Shown: piece by piece, positions 23,198 through 35,500 of the stretch
How positions within the stretch are numbered: position 1 is the stretch's first letter
Layout of the letters: each line of letters begins with the position of its first letter
Origin: Chloromonas sp. AAM2
Lineage: Eukaryota; Chlorophyta; Chlorophyceae; Chlamydomonadales; Chlamydomonadaceae
NCBI GenBank assembly: GCA_004335635.1
Contig: QAXH01005222.1
Coordinates: 1 to 64,000, forward strand
Length of the DNA stretch: 64,000 bases
Direction of reading: 5' to 3'
Made by a program: the position numbers and the translations under genes
Notes under the pieces: generated by a model
What the model saw: the letters and a program-made list of their open reading frames with translations, nothing else
Database searches by the model: none
What the model was told of the DNA's origin: nothing

Positions 23198-24841
23198 TTA
23201 AGCTACAAAAGGACCAGTTATGCAAAAATCCTCGTGGTCCAGGAAATCTGCAGAGTGCACAGCGCGGCCAGCCGCAGTCATGGCGGACTGCAGCCGCTTC
23301 TCCCACCCCTGCTGCCACTCAGTGCAACCAACAGTGCGGACCTTCACCGATCGGCAGGCATGTGCAAACATCTCAATCACCTCTGCCTCTGTCACGTTGT
23401 GATGATCGGACCATATGACCAGATGCCTGACTGTGCGTGGCAGGCTGGGCAGCACCAGTGGCCACACCCCATGCGCCCATGTACATTTCTCAAAGCGCAA
23501 GCCTGTCATCGGGGTGCTCTTCAAGTGCTGTGCGATGGCAGCCAGCAGCTCAGGAGTCACAGGCACAGCACGCGAGATACACAGGGATTCAAAGGTGCCT
23601 GTGGCAAAGATGGGCATGAGCGCAGCCAGGCATGCACTGTCAGCATCCAAACTGTTGAATAGGTCTACGGCTAATGTACCCTGCCAGTTCACAGAGCACC
23701 TGCTGATGGCTTCAGCCACACGCAAGTTCGTGCCAACATCCTGGCTGGGATGCACGCAGTGGCCAGACACGCGCATGGACCGCAGTCTGCCCAATGGCAG
23801 GCGTGCTAATGCATTTATAACCACGTTGTATATGCCAACATGCGTCCATGGGCAGGGGCGGTGGCTGTAACTGTGCTCAAGGTGGAACCCCTGGCAATCC
23901 ACGCTCGCCAGTGTGGGGCAACTCAGCAGCATCTCCATGACCTGGTCGGAAACATAGATTGTTGGCAGTTCCAGCGTCAGCTTGCTCAGGCCAGGAAACC
24001 ATGACGGCAACTGTGGCAGCCAGTCCGTTACTTGCTGACGGGCGAGGACACTGAGCTCATTGAGTTGTGAGCCCAGCACTGAGCAGCACTGCAGGGTGGC
24101 TGTGGGCACAGTCCTGCCATCAACGGTCAGGCTGGTGAGGCCAGTGAGGGCCCGTAACTGACGCTGGGCTCTGGCTGACGTGCGCTTGTCGGTGCATATT
24201 GACATGTTCTCCAGGTGCAGCTTCTTGATCTGCCCAAAGTGGCCAGTAGGGTAGCTGGCGCCGGGCAGGCAGTGGAGTGAGCAGCGATAGAGCTTGGCTG
24301 TTGACAGGTTGGGACAGTCAGCAAGCCAGGACGGCAGCAACACTTCTTGCTGAAGGCCCTGCACACACATGGGCAGAGAGGAGCACACAAGCGTATTCAA
24401 GACGTTCAAAGTGAGTTCCATGTCGCACGCAGCCTACATTTCCTAACGTGCAGCTTGCATTGCTCCACGCTCTTCACGCCGCACCGCATGATTATGTTGA
24501 CATCAGGCAGACCGTCAATTGGAGAGGGATGTGTGCTGCTCTGCCCTAACAGACGCAGGCCGGGAGGCAGAAGCAGGTGGGCTGACGGCAGGAATGCCAG
24601 GCACAGCATGGGGCCAAGTCATGAGAGGGCATGCCCCATAAATGCATTAATGGCTGGGGCCAAGTCATGAGAGCCCATGCACGGACCGACAGTCATACTG
24701 CCCTCATGTGTTCCACAGGCATGTGCCACACAGAGGATATCATCATTCCAGTGGTAACGGCTCCAGCTGATGGAAGCATCTGCCTGCCACACTTCACCCA
24801 CCTCGAGCACCACACTGGTGATGGCTGCTAGTCCATGGCCC

Positions 24842-24876
<35 letters not shown>

Positions 24877-25373
24877 ACCGGACATGGCCGTGGTCTCTGT
24901 GAGCTGATCATGTGAAGTGAAGCAGCAGACAAGGTGGATGTTCGCTGAGTATTTGCAGGCTAGCTGCAGCTTCGCTCGCACAGCAGCTCCTTTTTCCTTT
25001 GCCGGCATGCCAGCGAAATTCACGCTCAGGATCAGGCGCCGTTGTCTCAGTACAACGTCACGCATTGCCCTGCAACGTACAGGCAGCAGCGATGCATGCC
25101 GTTACACTAGTGCACGATGAGGTGTGAAGCTTCAGGCCTGAGAGGAACACATGGCAAGCCAAGAAGCAATGTGTGGCATAAGATCACAACCACATTGAGG
25201 TTAGCTTTATACCTGCAGCTCTGAAAAAGCGGGAGGAGCTGCAGGCGTGTGGTGTGGTACCCATTCTGCTCAACAGCAGTCAGCACTACTTCAATGCACG
25301 TATCGGGCACGTCAGCAAGCGCGCGACCAGCGGTTGTGCTGGATTTCCCTCGGCTACTCTGCTTGCTTGGCAT
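23198..25373 (-). CDS. F-box-like / leucine-rich repeat protein of green-algal type
   Basis: Four phase-consistent minus-strand exons: 25373-25213, 25069-24699, 24581-24448, 24358-23198, giving about 608 residues. The N-terminus (DVPDTCIEVVLTAVEQNG, then LPLFQSCRAMRDVVL) resembles the F-box-like opening of large algal LRR families. A poly-Ala run coded by a GCT repeat follows at about 24841-24876. The C-terminal half shows irregular leucine-rich repeats (NLSTAKLYRCSLHCL, GLTSLTVDGRTV, GLSKLTLELPTI). An in-frame TGA at 24621-24619 is removed by the 24698-24582 intron. Substrate-receptor function in a ubiquitin ligase is possible but unproven; the weak F-box could be chance. Confidence 0.7.
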
Positions 25374-25856
25374 ATCTGATGATAAAATCCTGACTGGGCA
25401 ATTATGGCAAATCTGTATGCAGGAGGCGGCAGTCTGAAAAATGTATGAAGCATAGAGAGGTGAAAGCCCCTGAAGGCTAAGACTTGGGGGTTTGAGCTAG
25501 GACTGAGAAACCGACGGTTCTGGAGCTTGCGCGTTCCTCAGTACCTTGGGGCTACATCTCTTTAGCATCTGTCCCTGGGAGGTTGCAGCTGTTCACGTTC
25601 TTTTGACGTCCAACCTGCAGTCGGAAGACAAAGTGAGCGGCTGTTCGTGCCCCCGGCCTTGGCAGGCGGTTGGACACCCAAACTAGTTTGCATTCCCACC
25701 AAATGAGGATTTTTTTGTGGGCTTTACACTGCCGCAAGTCTCAGGCGCAATGGCTACGTGAGTGAAAAGCTACAGCCAAAAGCTACAGCCAATGCAGAGG
25801 AGGACTGCAGATGTTGGCCTGAATAGATTATCAGCAGATTAAAAAAAAAAGGATTT

Positions 25857-25990
25857 GCCAGTTCTGGGACAATTTGTGTGAATATGTCTGTATTACCGCC
25901 AGGAACCCTTGTGTGTCAGCAAACATGTGTATGTGTGCATGTGAACCACACACGGGGTGAGCAGCGGGGTGACCATCGAATGCCTGCCAG
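25857..25990 (+). mobile_element. Partial copy of inverted-repeat element family B
   Basis: Begins with the 18-bp motif gccagttctgggacaatt and continues through a (CA/GT)-rich stretch to a cggggtgaccatcg block. The same order is seen inside the bounded element at 63507-63975. Further copies of the terminal motif lie at 27201-27213 (truncated) and 27795-27812. Confidence 0.7.
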
Positions 25991-26254
25991 GCACGGTTCA
26001 ACCATTTGATCATTTGATGATGCAGAGGCAGCACACATGTTGCGTGCCATATCATCCAGGCTCTTGTCGTAGGTGCCGAATGCAAACTTATGATTGCTGA
26101 CCGCCCCCTCCATGGATGACACGTCAGCATGAGCGAAACTCAAATGCGTAGCACGCCATGCCCTTTGTATTGCAATGGCCGCCTCTGTCCTCTCCCTGGC
26201 CTTAGGACCTGTGATGCTAACCCTGTAATTGTTCTGCGCGTGCCTGCCCGCCAC
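25916..26254 (-). CDS. Unassigned open frame with an IQ-like motif
   Basis: A minus-strand open frame of about 112 codons containing AAIAIQRAWRA, which resembles a calmodulin-binding IQ motif, followed by a polar segment (KFAFGTYDKSLDDMARN). Its downstream part overlaps element family B, no splice chain was found and no start is favoured. It may be an exon of an unrecognised gene, a mobile-element remnant or chance. Confidence 0.25.
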   Translation of the reverse strand: MAGRHAQNNYRVSITGPKARERTEAAIAIQRAWRATHLSFAHADVSSMEGAVSNHKFAFGTYDKSLDDMARNMCAASASSNDQMVEPCLAGIRWSPRCSPRVWFTCTHTHVC

Positions 26255-26836
26255 AACAGGCCTTTGTGTGCGAGGGTGGACACCTCAGTTTGTCTAGAGT
26301 TGTGCTCTTGATATATGCAGGTGCGACTGTGTGTGCAGGTGCGACCAATGCTTGCAAACAATGGTTGCGCATTGTGACAACAACGCCTTATGATTGGATC
26401 CAGAATCGCATTCTTGCTGCGTGTGCGTGTGTATGTACAAAGAGTCTGTGTGTTGGTCCACAACCAAATGAACAGGGCGTGTTGGTACACGGTATGGTGC
26501 TACTTCTGGGACATGCTGTTGTGCGTGGACACGAAAGAAATTGCCTCAGTGTGTGATCAGTCAGTTGTATCAATACTCGTACATGTCACATCCGGGGTAC
26601 ACGAAGACTGACAAGATTGGGACTGTAGACTATAGACTATAGAAAGCGAGCCGAGGACAACTGCAACTTACATTTTGGGACAACTGGGTAAACGAATTCA
26701 CGGCCCAACACACAAGCGACCAAAAGACATGCAACCAGCGCATGCCAAGCTAGACAATCCGAGGCGTTTGAACCCATTGTCCCCTAGACAATCAAAGCTG
26801 AGAAATTGTCAGCCTCAGTGATGTCAACAGACGCAA

Positions 26837-27151
26837 CATATAGAGGAAGGAGCACAGCGTCGTGTGGAGGAGCTAGCATGCGACTTCAACACACCATTGC
26901 ATGCAGCCTTTGTCGGCTTTTGCAAAGCCTTTGATTCTGCTAATGGGCAGGCGCTATGGGAGCTGCTGCGGGCCAGGGGTGTTGCAGACAAACTGGTGGG
27001 CCTATTAGAGGACCTGTACAGTGGATGTGGGGCTCAGGTAGTTGCAAATGGCCAAACCTCCGACTACTTCTCCATGTCCAGCGGGGTACGGCAAGGCTGC
27101 CCCATGTCACCAATCCTGTTCAACGTGTTCATGGACTCCCTGTCAGAGTGA
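26837..27151 (+). pseudogene. Truncated non-LTR (LINE) reverse transcriptase
   Basis: An open frame of about 100 codons with reverse transcriptase motifs of non-LTR retrotransposons: FVGFCKAFDSANGQALW (palm motif A with the F-x-K-A-F-D core), then SSGVRQGCPMSP and ILFNVFMDSL (motif B region). The frame ends before the catalytic YADD box, at a 15-bp tandem repeat (gagagtaatgggagt), so this is a dead fragment. Family B terminal motifs flank it at 25857 and 27201. RNA-dependent DNA synthesis is the ancestral role; none is expected now. Confidence 0.85.
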
Positions 27152-29539
27152 GAGTAATGGGAGTGAGAGTAATGGGAGTGAGAGTAAAAAAAAGAAGTTT
27201 GCCAGTTCTGGGAGTGTTGTGAATTGAGTGAAGCATTGTGTGTGCACGTGATGAACACCGCGTGTTGTGGTAGACGGTGCGTGTTGTGGTAGACGGTGCG
27301 TTGCCACTTCTAAGTCAGCGAATCAGGAGACAGAAGAACGATCGAAGGATGGATTGAAAACCGAGCAGCGAATCACTGGGACAGTGTGGCCACTTTGGCT
27401 GTCTTGGAGGGCATTGCCACTTCGGGTGATCGCTTCAGTGCGGCATGCCCTGAAATGGGCCATCATGATGAAGTAGCGTCACATGACAAAACATGCCGCT
27501 TAAATCATTGGAATTCGCTATCAACAGTTGACATTGTGAGAGTTGATTTCACTAGCTGACACTGACCTTGACCCTGTCAATCTTTCAGTTCATGCCATTC
27601 AAACGTGCTTTCGCAAGGTGCTCTCTGGGGTGAAGGCCACAAGGGACTCACCTCCCCTTGCTGACACGGCCAGATTCCCCTTCACAAGGATAAACTTTTA
27701 CAATATGCGCATATAGTTGATGTTTGCGTTGAACGTGCTTCATGGTGTGCACGGTCTGACCTGGTAAACAGCGTGCAGGCTGCAAAAGATGTTTGCCAGT
27801 TCTGGGACAATTCTTGGGACTGGTGTTGATGTGTGCAGATGTGGTGATGATTCAGTTTCACTTGCCGCTCCTTTGTAGTCACTTCCCATCCACCCCGCAT
27901 GGGTGGGCGCATGGGACACGATATCTCACATGCTGGTTGATCAAAGTCGCGATCTGCGGCCTCAGGCAGGCCTTGGACGTGGTGCGGGTTTGGGTGGCAC
28001 AGGTCCTAAGGAGGGCTCACATAGTATATATCAATGAAGTGCCCACTACACCCACAAGCGCACATCTAACATGTGGTCAGCCACACCGATGCAATACTAA
28101 CATAAAGGGCGGCAGGCCTTTCCACTGTTAACAACAACGGGTCTTGCAAACATCTGCGGCCCAATAAGCGCAAAAGCACACCTGGACATTTGTTGGTCAG
28201 GACGTAAATCAATAAGCCCTGCATCTTGATCACAGCTGAAAATGGTAAAACCTTTGTGAGTGTGCTGGTTTGCCAGGCGTGCTGAGCATTGTACTCGGCT
28301 CGTCTGCGTGAAATAAAGCCTAGCTTGCGTAATCACCTGTGTCACTCACCATGTTTCCACTCAACTAAGCAAACAATAATCTCTGCGCTGAATTGTACAT
28401 GCTATGCTGAGCGCAAATGGGCGGCCCTGTCAGCATCTGTACATGAGCCACAAGCAAGTAGCACCCCACACAATGTAGCGCACATTGGATGACCTTGAAA
28501 ACGAAAAAGCAAGTCAAACACGAGCAGCCAACAGAGTAGCAAAACAGCTCAAGACGTACAGCATATGCCGGTGATCCAGCATGAATCCAGGTGGCACAGG
28601 GTAAGTGCCATTTGCAAACAGAGAGAGAGGAATAAGCCGGTCAAAAGCGTCCACCAGACACACTCAAAAAAACGTACAGCACACACACAAATGGCAGTCC
28701 TGAATAATGGCTAGTGTGACGATTGACTGGCCAGGGCAGTGCCACTGTGCCAGAAGTGGAGTTTGTGAGGCCTTGTGGTAAGGCAGGAGCACGGTTGACA
28801 TGCCTGGCGGTACCAGGCCTGACGTGCAGCGCATATTGTCTGCACTAGCATGCAATGCACTGGCTAGAATGGCTATCAGCCTATTGACATTTCTTGCGAA
28901 TTGATGCTCTGATCACGATGCAGAAGCTACCATGGGGGCCGTTGAACGGTTGGGAAAGTAACGTATGGGAACAGGAAGAGGAGCAGCACAACATTGCAGG
29001 TGTGACTGGACTCTTCTTGAAATGGCCACTCGCAAGGCGAGGAAGAAAGGCAAGGGTCATGCTGCCCGGGACTAGGCCGACGACAAGCACCAGCAGCCGC
29101 AGAGGCCTGGAAGCAGATTAGCGATAAAGCCAGCCACCTGTCGATGTGCTTAGGGCTGTGAGGGGCTAAGCAGGACAAGCTTCGCTTGCTGCTCCTACTC
29201 AAGCTGCCTCTGCATATGCCTGCAATGTGGTAGCCAGGTGCAATGCTCACGCCTCTAATGCTACGCTCTCCACATGTTTTGCAAGCCTCTCTTCGGATCA
29301 CTGCCTACTGGGGTGCTGAACACATGTACGTCTGTGCATCCACCAGAAGGCCGAACCACATGACTGTGATTTCCTCCTTGCTGTGCCGGCCGCATCACAC
29401 TGGCAACGCGAACCGTGCAAAGACCCTGCCGTGTGTTCTATCCATTGAATCTTAGCATCCTCAGTCACAGTCGACGGGTTCAAAGTCCGTCACCTCGAGG
29501 CGCCGCAATTCATCCGCTCGGGATTGCGTGCCCGCCCGA
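27152..29539. other. Repeat-rich region without a supported gene
   Basis: Contains element-B motifs (27201, 27795), a 19-bp duplication (gtgttgtggtagacggtgc, 27261-27299) and short frames. The best of these is a plus-strand frame at about 28894-29121 (ESNVWEQEEEQHNIAG, ARRGRKARVMLPG), which could be a real exon but has no family match. Part of the right end must be the 3' untranslated region of the next gene. Confidence 0.5.
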
Positions 29540-32500
29540 TTACGCCTCCCCAGAAAAGCAACTGAACAAGCCTTTGCGCCGCGCCGGCTTTGCGCGCCCC
29601 TCCTTTCCGCCCGGTGTCTTGGCTGCCCCACCTGCCAGTGCCCCAGTGCCCACAGCCGCGACGCCATTCGCCTGCTGCTGCTGCTGCTGCTGCTGCGCCT
29701 GCTGCCGTTGGTCCTCTTCGCGCACAGATGCCAGGTTGGCGGTGTCCAAAGCAATAGCTGCTGTGTCCAGGGTGTTGAGGGTGTGGTCGGACCGACGTGT
29801 CGACTCGCCAGCCGTGGCAAGGTCAGAGATACCTGCAACCGAACAACCATGTGCTCCTGTTCGTCGCGGACACGGAGTGCAAGCGTAATGCCTCACTGTT
29901 ATGACCTGCGGCATTGGTGCCTTGGCCTGGCCGCCTGGCAGACTGTTCCGTGGCCAGGCCATTCCTTAGCCCTCATACCCTGTCTGAGCCAGTACTCGAC
30001 TTGCTCTTTCCTGGTCGCCCTGAGGCTCCCAGCCAAGCAGACGGCACCTGTGCAGAATGTATCCCATGGTACTAGACAGCCTTCCTGACGCATCCCTGAG
30101 CTGTGTCAGTTCCCTTGACCTACCAGGTAGTTTGTATCGATCGCATCTGACGCAATCCACTGCATTGTTTGTTTCCTAGCCCTTGCAGTTCCCCTTCTCC
30201 CCACCTCTGCTCCAGCCAGGATTGACATCGTCAGTTGCTCCAGCAAGCGAGTCAGTTTTCGTTTTGGAATTGGTGCTGTCAAGCGGTCCTGCCAGCCTTG
30301 CTCGTGCTTGTGCCTCCGCTGCCAGGGTATCGGCTGCTGTTGCACCAGCCTGTATACAAAGCACAAGCACGTGTGTGGGTGTGAATGCAAACAGCTTGCC
30401 AGCTTCCTTGACGCTTCCATTGCCTTAGATGATGGGCTGCATCCAATCGCAGTTGCTTCCTGGCTTCTGTCCTCTATCTGATTTTCTATGACCTCAGTTC
30501 ATGGCTGCTTACACAACAGTAAGTACGATGCAGCAAGCAATGACAGTATGTGTGTGCAAGCAGAACTGACAGTGCTTGTGGCAAGAATTACTGGCAAGTG
30601 ATGTTGGCAAGATATCGTGCCAACGGATTGTGGTGCTAGTGCTCATCTATTGTGGTGCCATAAGGAGTCCCAGCTTTGTGGATCTGATCGCCACAGGTAC
30701 CTTTCCTATGGTCACCGTCCACCATGTCTGTGGTCCCCACACCTATGACCTGTCTGTGGCCCCAGCACATACACATACACATACACACACATACACACGC
30801 ACCTTCAGCTTGGCCAGTCCTTCTCTTTGCAGCTGTGCTGCTGCATCAGCTGCCTTTGTCCCAGCTGCGTTGAAATCAGCTGTAGCGACATTCACTGCAT
30901 TTGTGCCAGCTACTCTGACATCGGCCGTAGCTGCATTCGCGCTGTTGATGACACCAGCTGCACCAGTTGAAAATGTTCTAGGCAGACCAGCTCCAGCGGC
31001 AGTGACAGCCTTATGTGAATCCACTGCATTTGTGCCAGCTGCACTAAAATCAGCCGCAGCTGCATTCACAGTGTTGGTGGTAGCAGCTGCACCAGTGGAG
31101 ACTGCTCCAGCCAAGCCAGCTCTAGCACCGGTTACAGCATTCTGTGCGTCAGCAGCTGCTGCCCTAGCAGAGGCATCAGCCGCACCAGCTGCGCTGGCAG
31201 CAGAAGCAGCAGCGCTGTCAGCTGCACCAGCTGCACTTGCAGCCATACGAGCGGCTGCACGAGCTGTAGCAGCAGCACTGTCTGCAGCTGCAGCCATGGC
31301 GTTGTTAGCAGCCGAAGCACCAACTGCTGTGGGAGCAGCTGTGCTTGCAGCTGCTCCAGCAGCAGTTGCTCCAGCAGCTATCAGAGCATCCCTGGCTGCT
31401 GCTCCAGCCGCACCGGCTGCACCAGCAGCTCTGGCTGCATCGGCTGCTGCGGCCTGTGTGGCGGCTTGTGCAGCTGCAGCTGTGTGCCTGGCGACCCTTT
31501 CATCCTGTACCATGTCTGCTAGACCCCCTTCTGAGAAGATAGTAGGCAAAGTGCCAGGCCCATTGAGACCTACGCTGGCACCATGCAAGCACATGGCCTG
31601 ACCGCTGCTGCGCCGGGAGCTAATCCCTGTAACCAAGTCGTGAGGTTGGTCGTCGTCACTGATTGCACCCTGGGGCAAGGTGCCTGCATGCAGAAACGGC
31701 CACGTGGTCAGATCAGAACACCTTGGATAGGATGGGGTTCAAGGAGTGAATGTGGGTCGAAGGTTACGGGATGACCAAGCTTGAGGCAGGCATCGTGTCG
31801 AGATAAGCCGGTGCAAGCAGCAGATACATTGCTTTTATTTCCACAACGGCGAGAAATGGCCCCATGATGCTTGACCCTGAACCTTGCTGCTGTCAGAATC
31901 GTTCAAATGCAGACGCAGGAAAATGAGGTGTCTCGGATAATCCCATTCTGTTGCATCAATGATACCATGGTGGCCAATGAAGTGGCACAAGCTTGTCAAA
32001 GGCCTTCTTCAGGCACTCAGCATGATAATGACGATGAGGCACCCAGCGGCGGCATTCACCTGAGGCCCAGGAGACGTTGTCACAGCAACTGTAGAAATCC
32101 GCCGAGGCAACCGACATCTCACTCATCAGTGATGAACCATGTGGGTCAGGGAAAATGACCGGCGGAGCGGATGGAGTCCGACCATCCGGGCCATGCATTG
32201 GCGCCACACGACCATTGGCGGTTTCTGTCGGTTTCCTTGTCAGTTGACCGTTTGCAGTTGCTGGTTGGTCGAGATTTTGACTGGCCTTGGAAGCGAGCGG
32301 CGGGAGCCCCGGAGTGCTGGCTGTCACCCCGGATCCTCCTCTAGGCGATTTGATGCTGGTCTGAGCCCCCAAGAGATTGCCCGACGGTGATTGGGGCTGG
32401 CCAGCTGAAGGATTGGATGCGGCCTGGGCGGTGTTGCCTGGATTTGAAGACCGGCTGTACCGGGCAAAGCTTGTGCGGGAGGGTCCTCCTGTGGGGTTGG

Positions 32501-35500
32501 GCGGGGGCGCTAGGCCCACCACCGCTAGGAGGGAGGCTGCATGGGGACAGCAGCAGAGTGATACAGTAAAGGGGGTCAGGAGAGCTACAAGATTAGGAGG
32601 GGATTACTCTTGCTGTACAGTGACAGTACAGCAAGGGGGTGGGCATAACCATGTTGTGCCCTTCGTTCAGTTTTGTGTTTTGCCCAAGGTCGTGTGTAGT
32701 ACAACCACAACCACACGTGAATGTATAAGCAAAGTGATGAGAGGTATTGGTTGACTCGCTGCCTTTTCTCCTGATGTTGTCACATGCTCTTCAGGAATGT
32801 TTATTGTCTGCTTCACCCAAACCACAAGCCCCCACCCAGCGCACCCACCAACCCCCCCGCCCTTCCCTCTGCCTTCACACATACAGAGGCCACACCGATA
32901 AAGCCGTGGGTGAAATTATGGCAAGCACCAATACAAACCCCCACCCCCGGCCTCACCCACACCCACACCCACACAGTGTGGCTGCAGCCCCTCACCCGCC
33001 GGGTCATGCACTGGCCTCATACATGCAAAAACACTCCCCCCTACCCCCCTCCCACCCACCCCTCCACACACACCCACGAACCTGCGCAGTGAGGCTGTGG
33101 CCCCTCCCCTGCGGGGTCATGCACCGCGCCCAGGTCCGCACTGCTCGTGCTCACTGTGTCCAGCGCATTGGCATGGCCCATTCCCTTGGTCGTCACTGAG
33201 CCCTGGTGGGAGCCTGTGGTGGACTGGGCAGCCGCCTGGAAATGACAGTGGCAAAAGAGCGGCATAGTGCATGGCGTGAAGAAAGCAGTTCAGAACCGAT
33301 CGATCACAAGACTGAAGGTTGTCCCTTAGATAAATCGTGCATGGTCAGAAGCGAGCAGTCACAGGACTGGTCGCGTTTGGCGTGAAGGAAGTCGGTTGGG
33401 TACAGGATCTGTACCACGCATTGGCCACGGCAGCAGCTAATCTAGGTACATAGCTAGCTCTTAAACCACGCAACACACACAACTCCAATTCTTTTAATTT
33501 GCACACAAGATGGGTGGGCAGAAGCCAACTGCTATCCTCTAGACCTTTCATATGCATCCACCCAGCCCTTTTAACCAGATCCCTGCTGAGCTCACCAGCA
33601 GCGAGGTGAGCCGCTAAACCACCCTAACCGTCCAACCACCCCAATCGTCCAACTGCCCAACCGCCACCCACCACTGCGTCGTCCGCTGTGATGAAGAAGG
33701 GGCTCTTTGTGAACAGCATGCCCAGGAACTGCACCACCCTAGTCAGGTGGTGACAGTAGAACTCGACGGCGGGCTTCACAGCGGCCAGCGCCTGCAAGGC
33801 ACAAGCCGTTGGGTACGTGCCATGCAGTGCACAAGGTCATTGGGTATCACTCATCATAACGTGGCTTAGCATCACATGATTTTACACACGCCGCCGCAGG
33901 TCATTGGGTGTGACCGCCTCACAAATCAGTGCATGCTCAGCTCATAGGTGGTCATGGCTATTGACACGAAGATGCTTGAGGACTCGTGCCGATGACTCTG
34001 GCTACGGCTAAAACTCCTGCTTTCCAGACCGAAAAGCTTGGCACACTGACTTGGCTTCACAATCATCCGACTTCACACAGTTCAGCATGAGGTCACAGCG
34101 AAAGCTAACGCAAAAGTGTCTCGGTGAAATGCGCCTTTGTACACCAACTTCAAATCCCTCGGCACAGTGAAAGCAAGCGCTTAACATCACACTGCTCTTT
34201 GCCTGCTGTTGTTGTGTGTGCCCCAAGCCAACATGCAATTGGCAGCATACGCAATTCTCCAATCAATTGAAAATGGGGTGCCAAGCCAAAGACCTGCCGT
34301 ATATGTATTGCATGCAGTCGAACCCCAAGCCAACACCCCATTGGCAATCTCATGATGTCTGCGGCCAAACGTTTCGTCTCAACTATCCCACCTCAATCCA
34401 CCCCAGTACGCCTGTGCCTGCAACCAACATTTGCACACACCCTGCTGCTTCTTGATCTGTTCGCCCACCTGTTCAGTTGCTTGTTGTGAATTCTTGTTGG
34501 CCGCCCACACAGCGCAGGCCACGTCCACCTTGCTACCCAGAGTGCACACGACGTACAGGTCTGGGCCGTACTTGAGACGCTGCAACAGGCAGGAATGGGC
34601 AATTGCAATGTCATGTTCTGTGACACATAACAAGACGGTTCGAGGAAGACGGAGACGTTTGCAATCAAGCAGTACAGTTGTAACGTTGTGCGGTACAACA
34701 TGAGGTGCCCAGGTACAAGAACGCGTGTAAACCACGATCAACGGTATCAACAAAATGTTCTGAGAGAATACGAACAATTGTAGTTTGAACGATGCAAGCA
34801 GTGATCAGTTGTACGCCAGTTCCTGCAAACCCCCATGTGGTTGAAGCGAGTGTCAGCCCAGGTCATGCAAGCGCCCCCTTCTGGCATCCCAAAATGATTG
34901 TGCAACATGTCGAGGGCTTAAAATGATTGTGCAACATGTCGAGGGCTTAAAATGATTGTGCAATATGTCCAGGGCTTAAACAGATTGTGCAATTTGTCGA
35001 GGCAGATTGAACAGTGCAAGCGCGGGATCAGGCTCCTGCTGACACCCTGCACATTGCCCACCTGCTCCTCCATAGGTCCCAGCTTGGCGTTGATTTCCTT
35101 GGCAAAGTCCAACAGCACCTGGGGCACGCCTCCGATGTACCTGGAACAAGATAGGGTAGGACAGGGTAGGGTAAGGTAGGAGTCGGTTTTTTTGCCTGCG
35201 CAGTAAAGAGTTTAGGTGAGCGGGCAGTGCAGGGTAAGTGTGGAGTGCACTGGTCCGCGCGCAAAGCATGCAGCTGTGCGCTTGACTGCCGCTTGTCGCT
35301 GAACATGTTTGGCGGACAGGCAGGACAGTCCTGAGGCTTGGTGTTGCCAGTTGTGCGGGTCAACACTGTGGCCTGCCACTGGCTATCTCGAAACTTATGC
35401 GCATGCGGACAAGCAGACCCGTCATGCATCCCTGCTCATGCCACCCATGCTGCATGCTCAACAGGCCCCGCACAGCCCCATGCAAAAAGAACTGTCACGG

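Noticed and set aside
24619..24621. LRR gene as a pseudogene because of an in-frame TGA
   Set aside because: An intron with matching phase on both sides removes the codon, and the downstream 387-codon exon is intact.
30576..31601. 341-codon plus-strand open frame rich in Ala/Pro
   Set aside because: Antisense shadow of the Ala-rich exon 31683-30803. GCN-rich codons leave the opposite strand open. Splice phase and composition favour the minus strand.
29540..32536. Ala-rich part as a separate gene with its own start
   Set aside because: The upstream acceptor joins the 33235-33082 exon in exact phase, and no good ATG precedes the block.
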